From Baffinella frigidus (taxonomy: Eukaryota; Cryptophyceae; Cryptomonadales; Baffinellaceae), in assembly GCA_026770585.1 (NCBI GenBank), contig MU646402.1, positions 128,918 to 144,113 on the forward strand: DNA of 15,196 bases. The letters are read 5' to 3'. Below the pieces are notes generated by a model. That model had not been told where the DNA came from and ran no database searches. It saw nothing but the letters and a program-made list of their open reading frames with translations. Numbering within the stretch: the stretch's first letter is position 1; every line of letters begins with the position of its first letter. The position numbers were made by a program, and so were the translations under genes. Of the stretch, positions 7,600-14,885 are shown one piece after another.

Positions 7600-7639
7600 A
7601 ACCGCACACCCTACAGGTCCGAGACTGATCGATCCGCAG

Positions 7640-8110
7640 GCACCGTACACCCTACACCTACGGATTTCGTGAATAACCCGGAAGTGGATTATCCATAGAC
7701 CTTACGGTAGGAAATACCGTAGGGTCATAGGGGTTTTTCGGAAAGTCGGTCAAAATCGGGCCAAACATCCCTTCGTAGCCCGCAGTGTGGACCTACACCT
7801 AAGCCGACTCCCCAAGCTGCAGGCCCGAAACTCGAAACCCTGTATTTATCCATGCCCGTGTTGGTGTTGGGGATGTCTCTCTCTCATAACGGAAGCGGCG
7901 ACAGGGAATGCGGTGTTGGTACCCCACAGCTAAGTTGACGGATTTGTACCGCAACCCCACCATGTCAACTTGAGAATAGTCTGCTAAGGCCACACAGTGG
8001 GCTACCAAGGGATTCTCGGCGGCTGAGCCACAAAGTATCCGTTGGGGTATCCGTGGGAACACGCCTATTTCCCTACGGATGGCCTACCGTAGGCTCCTAG
8101 AGTCTATCCA
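7640..8110. repeat. Patchwork of truncated elements
   Basis: 7640-7797 shows the interior phrase TTTCGTGAATAACCC, the core variant CTTACGGTAGG (7701-7711) and a right end CCCTTCGTAGCCCGCAGTGTGG. 7931-7984 is an inverted partial GTTGACGGA element. 7991-8110 starts with CCACACAGTGGGCTAC and carries the core CCTACCGTAGG (8083-8093) without a matching right end. No gene is seen here. Confidence 0.55.
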
Positions 8111-8285
8111 CTTATGGGTTATGCGCGAAATGCCTTTATCGTCGGCTGTGTGGTTAAGGTCTCTCTCTCATAATCTAGCTCTGCCTGAGATTCATTCTGG
8201 CTCGTCCTAAAGGTTTTCTATTCGCCTTTTTGTACTGGACTTCTGCTCTTATATACTTTTAAGGATAACTATTATATACTTTTAG

Positions 8286-8330
8286 AGACAACAGGAGGAT
8301 GAGGAGAAGGCTGAGCAGCACGAGATCCTG
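8286..8330 (+). other. Coding-like fragment upstream of the Spt4 gene
   Basis: After a possible acceptor (TTTTAG or ACAACAG) the frame reads RQQEDEEKAEQHEILDLL. It resembles the acidic, Gln-rich start of the exon at 8583 and would join it in phase 0. No GT donor precedes the telomere-like array that follows, so it is either an exon copy cut by the array or an exon with a non-canonical donor. Confidence 0.35.
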
Positions 8331-8336
8331 GATCTT

Positions 8337-8580
8337 TTACACCCTAAACCCAACACCCTAAACCCTAAGCCCTAAACCCTAAACCCTAAACCCTAAACCC
8401 TCAAACCTAAACCCTAAACCCTAAACCTAAACCCTAAACCCTAAACCCTAGACCCTAAACCCTACACGCTTAACTTAAACCCTAGACCCTAAACCCAAAA
8501 CCCTAAACCCTAAACCCCTAAACCCTAAACCCTAAACCTCACACCCCACACCCTAAACCCTAAACACTAAACCCTGAAAC
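8337..8580. repeat. Telomere-like array 2, up to a 3' splice site
   Basis: About 240 bases of CCCTAAA units with a few variants (CCTAAA, CCCTACA, CCCCACA). The array runs to CCCTGAAACAG|GATGCAGAGG, where the first supported Spt4 exon begins. Confidence 0.9.
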
Positions 8581-8615
8581 AGGATGCAGAGGAGCAAGCA
8601 GAGCTGCAAGAGCAG

Positions 8616-11600
8616 ATGGATCGGGCGAGGCATGTGCTTCCTGACGACTGGGAAACCAACGACAGGTACGTCTACCCAGTTCTACATAAGAACGAAACAC
8701 TTGCAAACGTTTTCTGTTTTAGTACCAGCGTTTGGCATGGGGTTGTTGCTCTCGATGGTCCAACATAAACTTATCTCAGAAAACGAGTTCTAAAACTCGT
8801 TTTCTTAAGTCAATTCCTCTACAAATCTGTCAACTTATGCGGAGAGTAAAGAATAAGTTGACGAATTTGTAGGGGAATTGACTTAAGAAAATGAGTTTTA
8901 GAACTCGTTTTCTGAGATAAAAACGGCAGGTAACGCTCAGTGGGCTTCTGCTCTCGAGCGGGATGGGAACAACTGGACGGGGTTTTATCTTTTGACCCTC
9001 AACTCACGTCCAGATTCTGGACCTGGACTTATAAAATGTTCCGAGCTCGCTCGAGAGCGGAAATGAAATTTAAACCAGCACAAACGGTCGAAATATCGGT
9101 TAATAAGATGTCTTTGTACCGGGAAATTCTTAATCAGCACCACCACAATAGATGGACAATTCTGCGAAGCCCACTGTGTAGGTGTGACCAGTTAAATAGT
9201 TTCCGACACCTTCGCGAACGAATAATTGCTCCAAGCCCAGTACAAATTATGTATGGGACACGACCGTGGACCCGACCAGAAAACAAACCAGGTTTCTGCT
9301 CCCATCTGATTTCTGCATTCGAACCACCCTGGTGCTTTTCATCTGAAGCACTTAAAACATAATTATTATTTATTAAGTAGCTACGTACGCGAAGAAACGC
9401 CGGTTCGCATGTTACGCATAGATGATAGACTCAGGGGCGTGTGGCCTCTGGGGAGGTCACACGAGAGAGAAGATAATCTTGAGGGACCTACCCAGAGTCG
9501 TATACCACCAAGTATGCAACGTATACGAAGATAAATGCTCTGCACCGCAGCGATTCGGATACTTCATGTAAATCAATACGCCAAATCGCAACGATGGGGG
9601 CGGGATGAAGATCTGTGGGATGAAGATCTGGAAGATCTGTGCTGCCTGTGCGCCACGCCAGAGGCCTCGAAACATCCATCTTCCAGGGGAAGCGTCATTT
9701 TAGCCGGATCTGGCTAGGATCTAGGATAAGACAGTCATTACTCTCGAGCCTTCTGGCGTGGTGTGCTACTCCAAAACGAGCGGATGTGGCCCGAGTTCGG
9801 CATAATCCTACATCACACACCACTACATAATTTTAGGATGCAGTCACTCAAGCGCAACGGTCCGAATGGTATGCATTGATAGATACACTAAAGCGGAACG
9901 GTTCGAATATTGTGCACTGACAAACACACTGACACGCCACGGTTCGAATATTGCGCAGATGGGACAAAGATCTGCGGGCGTGCTGCCTGTGCGGGCTGCT
10001 GAAAAACGAGCGGATGTGGCTCGAGTTCGGCTGCGAAAACTGCCCCTTCTTAATCGATCCAGGTGCGTCTCTTTTTCCTCTTTTCTTTTTCTTTCTTTTT
10101 TCTTTTCTTTTCTTCTTCTTATGCTTCTGCTTCGTCTTTGTTACACTCGAGCCTGGAGTTGAGTGATCCAAACATCTGTGATCGGTAAGACGAGCCCGCC
10201 TCGATACAGAGGTAGTCCTGAAGAGACGCTGCGACAACTGCCCCTTCCTAGCGATCCAGGTGCGTCACAATAAATTTCTTCAGGTTGTATTTTTTTGTAC
10301 AAAAAAACGTCAAAACTGTTCTTGATTTTACCACTTCGTTTTTTTAATATGTCGACTTATTGGATGCATCCAAAGTGTCAATGGTTGACACTCAGTACAT
10401 AACTCAAGCTAGCAGAAACGTCTGGCAGAGACGTTTGGGCCCCTGGTACCAATCTGCCCGACTCACACGACCAATCATTCAGATGGGAGAGGAAATGCTA
10501 ACACTAACCCTACACCCTACATCCTACACCCTGCACCCTACACCCCACACCCTACGCCCTACACCCTACACCCTAAAACCTACACCCTACACCCTACACC
10601 CTACACCCAACACCCTACACCCTACACCCCACACCCCAACCCCAAACCTCAAAACCCAAACCCCAAACCCCAAACCCCAAACCCCAAACGCTGAAACCCA
10701 AACCCCAAGCAGGCTCCAACGATAAGGAGCGCGTCGATGCATGCACAACAGTATTACACTCCGGTGCGCACCCACCTCCTCGTTTTTACCCTCAACTCGG
10801 TTCAACCCTAAACCGACCCCCCCCGAACTTCTTCTTCTTCTTTATTGCTCTTGAGTCTAAAACATAGTGATCCAAAAAAATCTGCGATCGATGCCGTCAC
10901 AACCGTGCTACACTCCGGCACGCCCCCCCCCCCTCCCCGTCCTCTCTATTACTCTCGAGCCTAGTCATGTATTTCGAAGGTTGGGCCAGGCCTCCTAAAC
11001 CCTAAACCCTGAACCCTGATCCCTAAACCCTAAACCCTAAACCCGAACCCCCCAAACCTAAACCCTAAACCCTAAACCCTAAACCCTAAACCCTAAACCC
11101 TAAACCCCAAACCCTAACCCCCAAACCCGAGACCCGAGACCCTCAACCCTAAACTATAAACTATAAACCATAAACCATAAACAAAAAACCATAAACAAAA
11201 AAACATAAACCTCAGACCCTCAAACAGGCATGATGCTAATCACGGACGGCGAAGGCATCAAAGAGAGCAAAGTCATCAAGGAGAAGTTTCCGAGAGGGGT
11301 CCTTGGAACCGCAGACCTTCTCCCTACATCGGGTCTCTACTGCCTGGTCCCAACCCCCCCCCTCCACCAATCTCATCCCGCCAGGTATTTAATTTAATTG
11401 CTCGAAAAGCATACTTTTGGCGCCAGAAGTTGCCAGAAGTTGCCAATTTGGCCACTTCAGGCAGAATGTGATTCCAAAAGTATGCGTTTCGAGCAATCAA
11501 ATTCAATACCTGGCGGGATGAAATCGTAAAGCAAGATTTTCGTGTTTGTTGAAAACGCATTTTTCGCACCAGGGCCGCGATTTTTTACCGTTTTGTCTTA

Positions 11601-12098
11601 GTGTCTGTGACCAACGTCTCTCCAGGCGACTTGACGAGCATTGCATGGCAAATCAGGGTAACGGCTTCAATCCCCTGAACGGCTCCAATTCCCTGCAAAC
11701 ATGCCACGCCAGAGGCATCGAAGCATCCACTTCTGACAACTTTCAGCGGAAACCCGAAGGATTCTGAAGTTACTTATGTCAGATCTGGCTAAGATAAGAG
11801 ATTCATTACACTCGAGCTCTCTGGCGTGGCGGCTAATGGCTCCAATTTCCTGAACGGCTCCAACCACACGGTGGACTACGAACCTTTCATCAAAAGTCAA
11901 TGTCATGCACCTGAAGACAATTAACTTAAGGATTTTTCTAATGCAAATTGGTCACGTAACACCCCGGAATCTGGGGTCAATGAAACCCTCGTAGCCCGCC
12001 GAGTGGTGAGGCTAACGGCTCCAATTCCCTGCAGGGATTCTTCCGGGCGCTTCCCCCCGAAGTGGTGACGGAGCTCAAGGTTTGCCGCTCTCTCTCCC

Positions 12099-12141
<43 letters not shown>

Positions 12142-14523
12142 CGCTCTCGCTCTCTCGCTCGCTCGCTCTCTCGCTCGCTCTCTCTCTCTCTGTCTATCTC
12201 TCTCTCGCTCTCGCTCTCTCTCTCGCTCGCTCGCTCGCTCTCTCTCTCGCTCGCTCTCTCGCTCTCTCTCTCTCTCTCGCTCTCTCTCTCGCTCTCGCTC
12301 TCGCTCTCGCTCTCTCGCTCTCGCTCTCGCTCTCTCGCTCGCTCTCTCGATCTCTCGCTCGCTCTCTCGCTCTTTCGCTCTCTCGCTCTCTCTCTCTCTC
12401 TCGCTCGCTCGCTCGCTCTCTGTCTCGCTCTCTCTCTCTCTCGCTAGCGCGCGCGCGCTCTCTCTCTCTCTCTCCCTCCCTCTCGCTTTCTCGCTCGCTC
12501 GCTCGTGCGCTCTCTCTCTCTATATATATATTTCTCACTCTCGCTCGTTCGCTCTCTCTCTCTCTTTCTCTCTCTATCTCTCTCCCTCTCTCTATCTCGC
12601 TCCTCTTCTTCTTTTTCATTACCCACACAGCGGACTACAGCGGAATTTCGTGAATAACCCACAACTGAATAATCCGTAGGACCCTACGGTAGGCAACATT
12701 ACTTGACGATTGGCGGGGGTCTAGCTCTGCCTCACTCGGGTTGACCGACTATTCACAAGTTGCCACGCTTGCTCCCCAGTGCAAATCCGTCAACTTTGGG
12801 GCGAAAAACTGCCCGGGCCATATTGGTAAGCCTCAATAGACCGAAACGCTCTCTGAAGGAGCGTGGGATTGACCACGAGCCAAAGCTTTGGAACTCGGGT
12901 TGGCCGACTATTCTCAAGTTCACATGCTGGGTCCCCGGCACAAATCCGTCAACATTGGCGTGGAAAACAGCCCGGGATCTCCAAATTGGTGAGCGCGAGT
13001 AGACTGAGACCCTCCCTGCGCAGGAGCGTGGGATTGACCATGAACCGCGACTTTGGAACCGCGGGAGTGCCGAGCATTTGTCGCAGGAAGCGCAGCTTGA
13101 AAAGTACCAACAGGACATGGGCACGGGCGGTACGTTGGGGGTTTCGGGTTTGGGTAGTGGGCCCGTCACCTACTCGATTACTAGCCCCTTCACCTAACAG
13201 ATTCCACCTTCAGATTTTGGCGTTTGGCGGAGTGCGTGATCAGCCCTCTTGGAGGCGTTGTTTGTTTGTTTGTTTGTTTGTTTGTTTGTTTGTTTGTTTG
13301 TGGAGGTGTCTCAGCGCCCGGAAATCCCTTCGCAGCCCGCTGTGTGGACTGTTTGTCGCAGGTGGCGCGCAGCTTGAACAGTACTAACAGGACATGGGCA
13401 CGGGCGGTACTCGCCCCTAATAGATGCTATCACCCTGAACCCCACTCGTGAGACGTTTCCTGTTTTTGTGTGTGGAGGGTTACTGGTTACTGTTTTGTGT
13501 GTGGAGGGTTACTGTTTTTGTGCGTGGAGGGTCACTGTTTGTTTGTGGAGGCGCAGCTTGAACAGTACCAACAGGACATGGGCACGGGCGGTACTCGTCC
13601 CCACACAGCGGACTTCGAAGGGGTTTTCGGGCGCTGAGAGCCCGACTTTCCGTAACCTTATCCGTAGGAACCCCCCTATGTCCCTACGGGTTGCCTACCG
13701 TAGGGTCCTAAGTCTTGTCGCGTAGGGGTTATTCAAAATCCCTTTGAAGTCTGCTGTGTGGGAGACGCAGCTTGAGCAGTACCAACAGGACATGGGCACG
13801 GGCGGCACTCGCCCCCACACAGCGGGCTACGAAGGCATTTTGAATAACCCCAAAGCGATAAGACCTAGGACCCTACGGTAGGTAACCCGTAGGGACATAG
13901 GGGGGTTCCTACGGATAAGGTAACGGAAACTCGGGCAGAGCTAGACTGTTTGTCGCTGGAGGCGCAGCTTGAACAGTACCAACAGGAACAGGACACGGGG
14001 GGTACGTTTGGGTTTTGGGGGTTCGGGTTTAGTGGGTTTGCGGTTTATTTGGGGTTCACGGATCCGTCGAGTGGGGTTTAGGGTGTGGAGAGCCCTGTGT
14101 GGAGTGGGTGCCGCTGTTTGTTTGTGGGTTGTGGAGGGGTTGCTGCCGTTTATGGAGGCGCGGCCCAAATGGTACCGGGGAAGGGGGGGGGGGGGATTGG
14201 TGTGAGGGGGTCTTGTATGCGGACGAAGAAATCGGGGTGCTTCTACGCCAGTTCAGTTTCCAACTTGCTTCAGCGTAACTTGAATCAAACTGAAGTCAAA
14301 TCAAAGTGAAGGTCCTGTGGGCCGGGCGCAGATTCGCAGAACCAGCTTTAAACTTGAACTAATTCAAGGTCAAACCTAACTCAACCCAAACTGAACGAAA
14401 TAAATCAAACTGAATTCAAAATCAACTCAAATCAGACTGAATTTCTCGTGCGCAGATTCAACGGAGACGGATGACGACGAAGACCTTTCAGGCTTCATCG
14501 ACGATACTCCGCGTGACGAGTGA
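8616..14523 (+). CDS. SPT4: Transcription elongation factor Spt4 (DSIF small subunit), seven exons
   Basis: Exons: 8583-8665, 9959-10062, 10713-10763, 11228-11346, 12035-12079, 13024-13129, 14456-14523. All introns are GT-AG and all six junctions agree in phase. From the ATG at 8616 the product is 180 residues; the frame is open back to the exon start at 8583, so an extended N-terminus is possible. Exon 2 carries the Spt4 zinc finger: KDLRACCLCGLL then GCENCPF, two CxxC pairs. Exon 3 gives the SNDKERVDACTTVLHSG segment, aligned with the region between the zinc finger and the central fold in known Spt4. Exons 4-5 join as GLYCL|GFFRALPPEVVTELK, matching the conserved stretch before the end, with the same spacing as I recall in human Spt4. 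Exon 6 starts ERGIDHEPR. Spt4 pairs with Spt5 on RNA polymerase II to support elongation. Human Spt4 is about 117 residues; here about 45 extra C-terminal residues include a Gln/Glu helix (EAQLEKYQQD) and an acidic tail (TDDDEDLSGFIDD). The weakest splice site is the donor CTG|GTCCCA at 11347, chosen because it alone keeps the frame. Confidence 0.9.
8771..8920. mobile_element. Long foldback element with 67-bp arms
   Basis: The arms 8771-8837 and 8854-8920 are reverse complements with about four mismatches over 67 bases, separated by only 16 bases. AAAC lies directly before and after (8767-8770, 8921-8924) and may be a target duplication. Each arm itself contains an inner palindrome (AAAACGAGTT..AACTCGTTTT). 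It lies in the first Spt4 intron. Confidence 0.8.
8950..9052. repeat. Imperfect inverted repeat
   Basis: CTCTCGAGCGGGATGGGAACA at the left matches the reverse complement of TGTTCCGAGCTCGCTCGAGAG at the right, with a few differences. The rest of the intron from 9053 to about 9600 shows nothing I can name, apart from a short hairpin near 9437-9463. Confidence 0.5.
9617..9801 (+). pseudogene. Broken copy of the Spt4 zinc-finger exon, split by a MITE
   Basis: 9617-9652 matches the start of the zinc-finger exon (TGGGATGAAGATCTG, then GTGCTGCCTGTGCG). 9762-9801 matches its middle (AAAACGAGCGGATGTGG, CGAGTTCGGC). Between them lies a 109-base element. TGTGC occurs on both sides of the insertion and may be the target duplication. 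The second CxxC pair is missing and the frame is lost, so the copy is non-functional. Confidence 0.75.
9653..9761. mobile_element. MITE of the CCACGCCAGAGG family, copy 1
   Basis: The terminal inverted repeats are CCACGCCAGAGGC and GCCTTCTGGCGTGG. The interior shares ATCTGGCTAGGAT-type and ATTACTCTCGAGC phrases with the copy at 11704-11829. It is inserted in the duplicate zinc-finger exon. Confidence 0.75.
9858..9956. repeat. Tandem repeat before the zinc-finger exon
   Basis: ACGGTYCGAATDKTRYGCA occurs three times (about 9858, 9898, 9940). The last copy runs into the acceptor GCGCAG at 9958. The unit length varies around 40 bases. Confidence 0.6.
10070..10136. repeat. Pyrimidine tract just after a splice donor
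   Basis: A run of about 65 bases, almost only C and T, starts within a few bases of the GTGCGTCTCT donor of the zinc-finger exon. The VFFCFFF-type readings across it are artefacts. Confidence 0.85.
10229..10259 (+). pseudogene. Echo of the 3' end of the zinc-finger exon
   Basis: CTGCGACAACTGCCCCTTCC, then AGCGATCCAG|GTGCGTC repeats the last third of the zinc-finger exon with its donor. It encodes CDNCPFL, closer to the consensus CDNC than the used exon (CENC). Only this part is present, so it cannot replace the exon. Confidence 0.65.
10505..10710. repeat. Telomere-like array 3, up to a 3' splice site
   Basis: The first part is CCCTACA units, the second CCCCAAA units. The array runs to AACCCCAAGCAG|GCTCC, the acceptor of Spt4 exon 3. 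Confidence 0.9.
10884..10918 (+). pseudogene. Echo of Spt4 exon 3
   Basis: GCGATCGATGCCGTCACAAC and CGTGCTACACTCCG match the second half of exon 3 (RVDACTTVLHSG). The donor has GC in place of GT. The preceding GTGATCCAAA..ATCTGYGATCG context also occurs near 10164, so the copied unit includes intron. Confidence 0.6.
10996..11218. repeat. Telomere-like array 4, up to a 3' splice site
   Basis: CCCTAAA units decay through AACCATAAACC and AACATAAACC to CCCTCAAACAG|GC, the acceptor of Spt4 exon 4. Confidence 0.9.
11373..11521. mobile_element. Foldback element just after Spt4 exon 4
   Basis: TCATCCCGCCAGGTATT, TTGCTCGAAA and GCATACTTTTGG in the left arm (to about 11425) are mirrored by CCAAAAGTATGC, TTTCGAGCAA and AATACCTGGCGGGATGA in the right arm. 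The arms are about 50 bases with a handful of mismatches. The loop contains a short direct repeat (GCCAGAAGTT twice). Confidence 0.75.
11704..11829. mobile_element. MITE of the CCACGCCAGAGG family, copy 2
   Basis: It has the same ends as copy 1 at 9653 and the phrases AGATCTGGCTA and ATTACACTCGAGC. It sits inside a duplicated intron-end sequence (AACGGCTCCAATTCCCTGCA, also found just before exon 5). Confidence 0.75.
11864..12006. mobile_element. MITE of the CCACACGGTGGACTACG family, copy 2
   Basis: Left end CCACACGGTGGACTACG, right end CGTAGCCCGCCGAGTGG, 143 bases, the same length as the inverted copy at 7457-7599. It ends 28 bases before exon 5. Confidence 0.75.
12086..12606. repeat. Large CT / CTCG microsatellite at an intron 5' end
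   Basis: About 520 bases of CTCTCT with CTCG interruptions start seven bases into the intron after exon 5 (CTCAAG|GTTTGCC). Long SLSRS or RERER readings on either strand are repeat artefacts, not proteins. Confidence 0.95.
12623..12700. mobile_element. Truncated element with CCACACAGCGGACTAC end
   Basis: It begins with CCACACAGCGGACTAC, contains TTTCGTGAATAACCC and the core CCTACGGTAGG (12683-12693), and lacks the right end. Confidence 0.5.
12721..12845. mobile_element. GTTGACGGA-family element, copy before an exon 6 echo
   Basis: It starts CTAGCTCTGCCTCACTCGGG and carries the diverged inner pair GTTGACCGA and TCCGTCAAC. It is followed directly by an echo of exon 6. A second element plus exon 6 proper follows, so element and exon start were duplicated as one unit of about 165 bases. 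Confidence 0.65.
12860..12897 (+). pseudogene. Echo of the start of Spt4 exon 6
   Basis: GAGCGTGGGATTGACCACGA encodes ERGIDHEPKLWN, near identical to the start of exon 6 at 13024. Homology ends at the next element (CGGGTTGGCCGAC). The acceptor is CTGAAG rather than GCGCAG. Confidence 0.75.
12892..13012. mobile_element. GTTGACGGA-family element directly before exon 6
   Basis: ACTCGGGTTGGCCGACTATT through GAGTAGACTGAGACC aligns with the copy at 6019-6159. It forms most of the last 130 bases of the intron before the exon 6 acceptor at 13023. Confidence 0.65.
13257..13301. repeat. (GTTT)n microsatellite
   Basis: About eleven GTTT units in the last Spt4 intron. Shorter runs of TGTTTGTTTGTGG recur near 13537 and 14114. 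Confidence 0.9.
13601..13761. mobile_element. MITE with CCACACAGCGGACTTCGAAGG ends
   Basis: The 21-base terminal inverted repeats CCACACAGCGGACTTCGAAG and CTTTGAAGTCTGCTGTGTGG bound a 161-base element with the core CCTACCGTAGG (13694-13704). It lies directly after the second exon 6 echo. Confidence 0.8.
13815..13938. mobile_element. Inverted, truncated copy of the 13601-13761 element
   Basis: Its reverse complement matches about 120 bases of 13641-13761 with scattered differences, including AACCTTATCCGTAGGAACC and the core (13872-13882). The far end is missing and replaced by CAGAGCTAG. Together the two copies form a large inverted repeat around the third exon 6 echo. Confidence 0.75.
14262..14450. 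repeat. Degenerate TCAAACTGAA-type repeat before the last exon
   Basis: Loosely repeated TCAAACTGAA, TCAACTCAAA and similar decamers occupy the end of the last Spt4 intron up to TTTCTCGTGCGCAG. A GC-richer patch interrupts them at about 14311-14341. Confidence 0.6.
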
Positions 14524-14536
14524 GTTGAGGGTGTAT

Positions 14537-14575
14537 TAGACTGTTCTAGACTGTTCTAGAATGTTCTAGAAGATT
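14537..14575. repeat. Short tandem repeat after the Spt4 stop
   Basis: AGACTGTTCTAG repeats three times with small changes, 14 bases after the TGA. It would lie in the 3' untranslated region. Confidence 0.7.
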
Positions 14576-14604
14576 TGATTTTCCGCCTGACGAGTACACT
14601 CACC

Positions 14605-14743
14605 CAGATCTGCCCCTCTCGGGTTGCCCTGACCGGCTATTCTCAAGTTGACATGCTGGGTGTGCGGTACAAATCCGTCAACTTTCGAGCGGGGGAGCGC
14701 CCTGGCTCACCAAAATGGTGCGCCCAAATAGACTGAGACAGAA
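14605..14743. mobile_element. GTTGACGGA-family element downstream of Spt4
   Basis: It carries GGCTATTCTCAAGTTGACAT, GTGCGGTACAAATCCGTCAA and AATAGACTGAGACAGA, close to the copy at 6019-6159. A further partial copy (right half only) lies at 14820-14874, after a core motif at 14796-14806. Confidence 0.65.
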
Positions 14744-14885
14744 GATGAGAACCTAGTGGGTTGTCGTACTCGCAAATAAGGACACGCTCTAAGGTCCTAC
14801 GGTAGGGCTCGTCCTAGCATAGAGCCCGGGCTCGCCAAACCGTTGAGACCAAATAGTCCGAGATAGCGCTAGGCTATCGGCCTTG

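Larger units (their letters stand above)
13366..14001 (+). pseudogene. Four echoes of the 3' end of Spt4 exon 6
   Basis: Copies of GCAGCTTGAACAGTACCAAC with AGGACATGGGCACGGGCG lie at 13366-13406, 13551-13590, 13765-13804 and 13962-14001, all inside the last intron. They match exon 6 (13092-13129) up to its donor. The first copy has TAA where exon 6 has CAA, the third has GGCAC in place of the GGTAC donor, and the fourth has an altered end (CAGGAACAGGACACGGGG). Joined after exon 6, the first two would run into stops, so they are not used as exons in this model. They all keep the AQLEQYQQ-type reading. Confidence 0.75.

Noticed and set aside
8940-9362. 140-codon plus-strand open frame as a gene
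   Set aside because: It lies wholly in the first Spt4 intron, shows no domain or repeated motif, and its start overlaps an inverted repeat.
9858-9956. GGTTCGAAT as the T-loop of a tRNA gene
   Set aside because: The motif recurs in a tandem repeat without acceptor, D or anticodon arms, and the B-box CC is missing.
6217-11218. CCCTAAA arrays as a true chromosome end
   Set aside because: The arrays are interstitial, interrupted by phase-consistent Spt4 exons and flanked by non-telomeric DNA on both sides.
11347-11392. Extending Spt4 exon 4 to the stronger-looking donor CCAG|GTATTT
   Set aside because: It would end in phase 2 and put exon 5 (GFFRALPPEVV) out of frame; the weaker CTG|GTCCCA keeps the frame and the expected Spt4 spacing.
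12062-12679. Long open frames rich in SLSR, and RERE on the other strand, as proteins
   Set aside because: They are direct translations of a CT/CTCG microsatellite inside an intron bounded by supported Spt4 exons.
13366-14001. Exon 6 echoes as real alternative exons
   Set aside because: When joined in phase after exon 6 the first two run into stops (TAA or TGA), and the third has lost its GT donor.
13257-14010. CRISPR-like array from the regularly repeated exon 6 fragments
   Set aside because: The repeats match a coding exon and its donor, and the spacing is irregular (about 160-215 bases).
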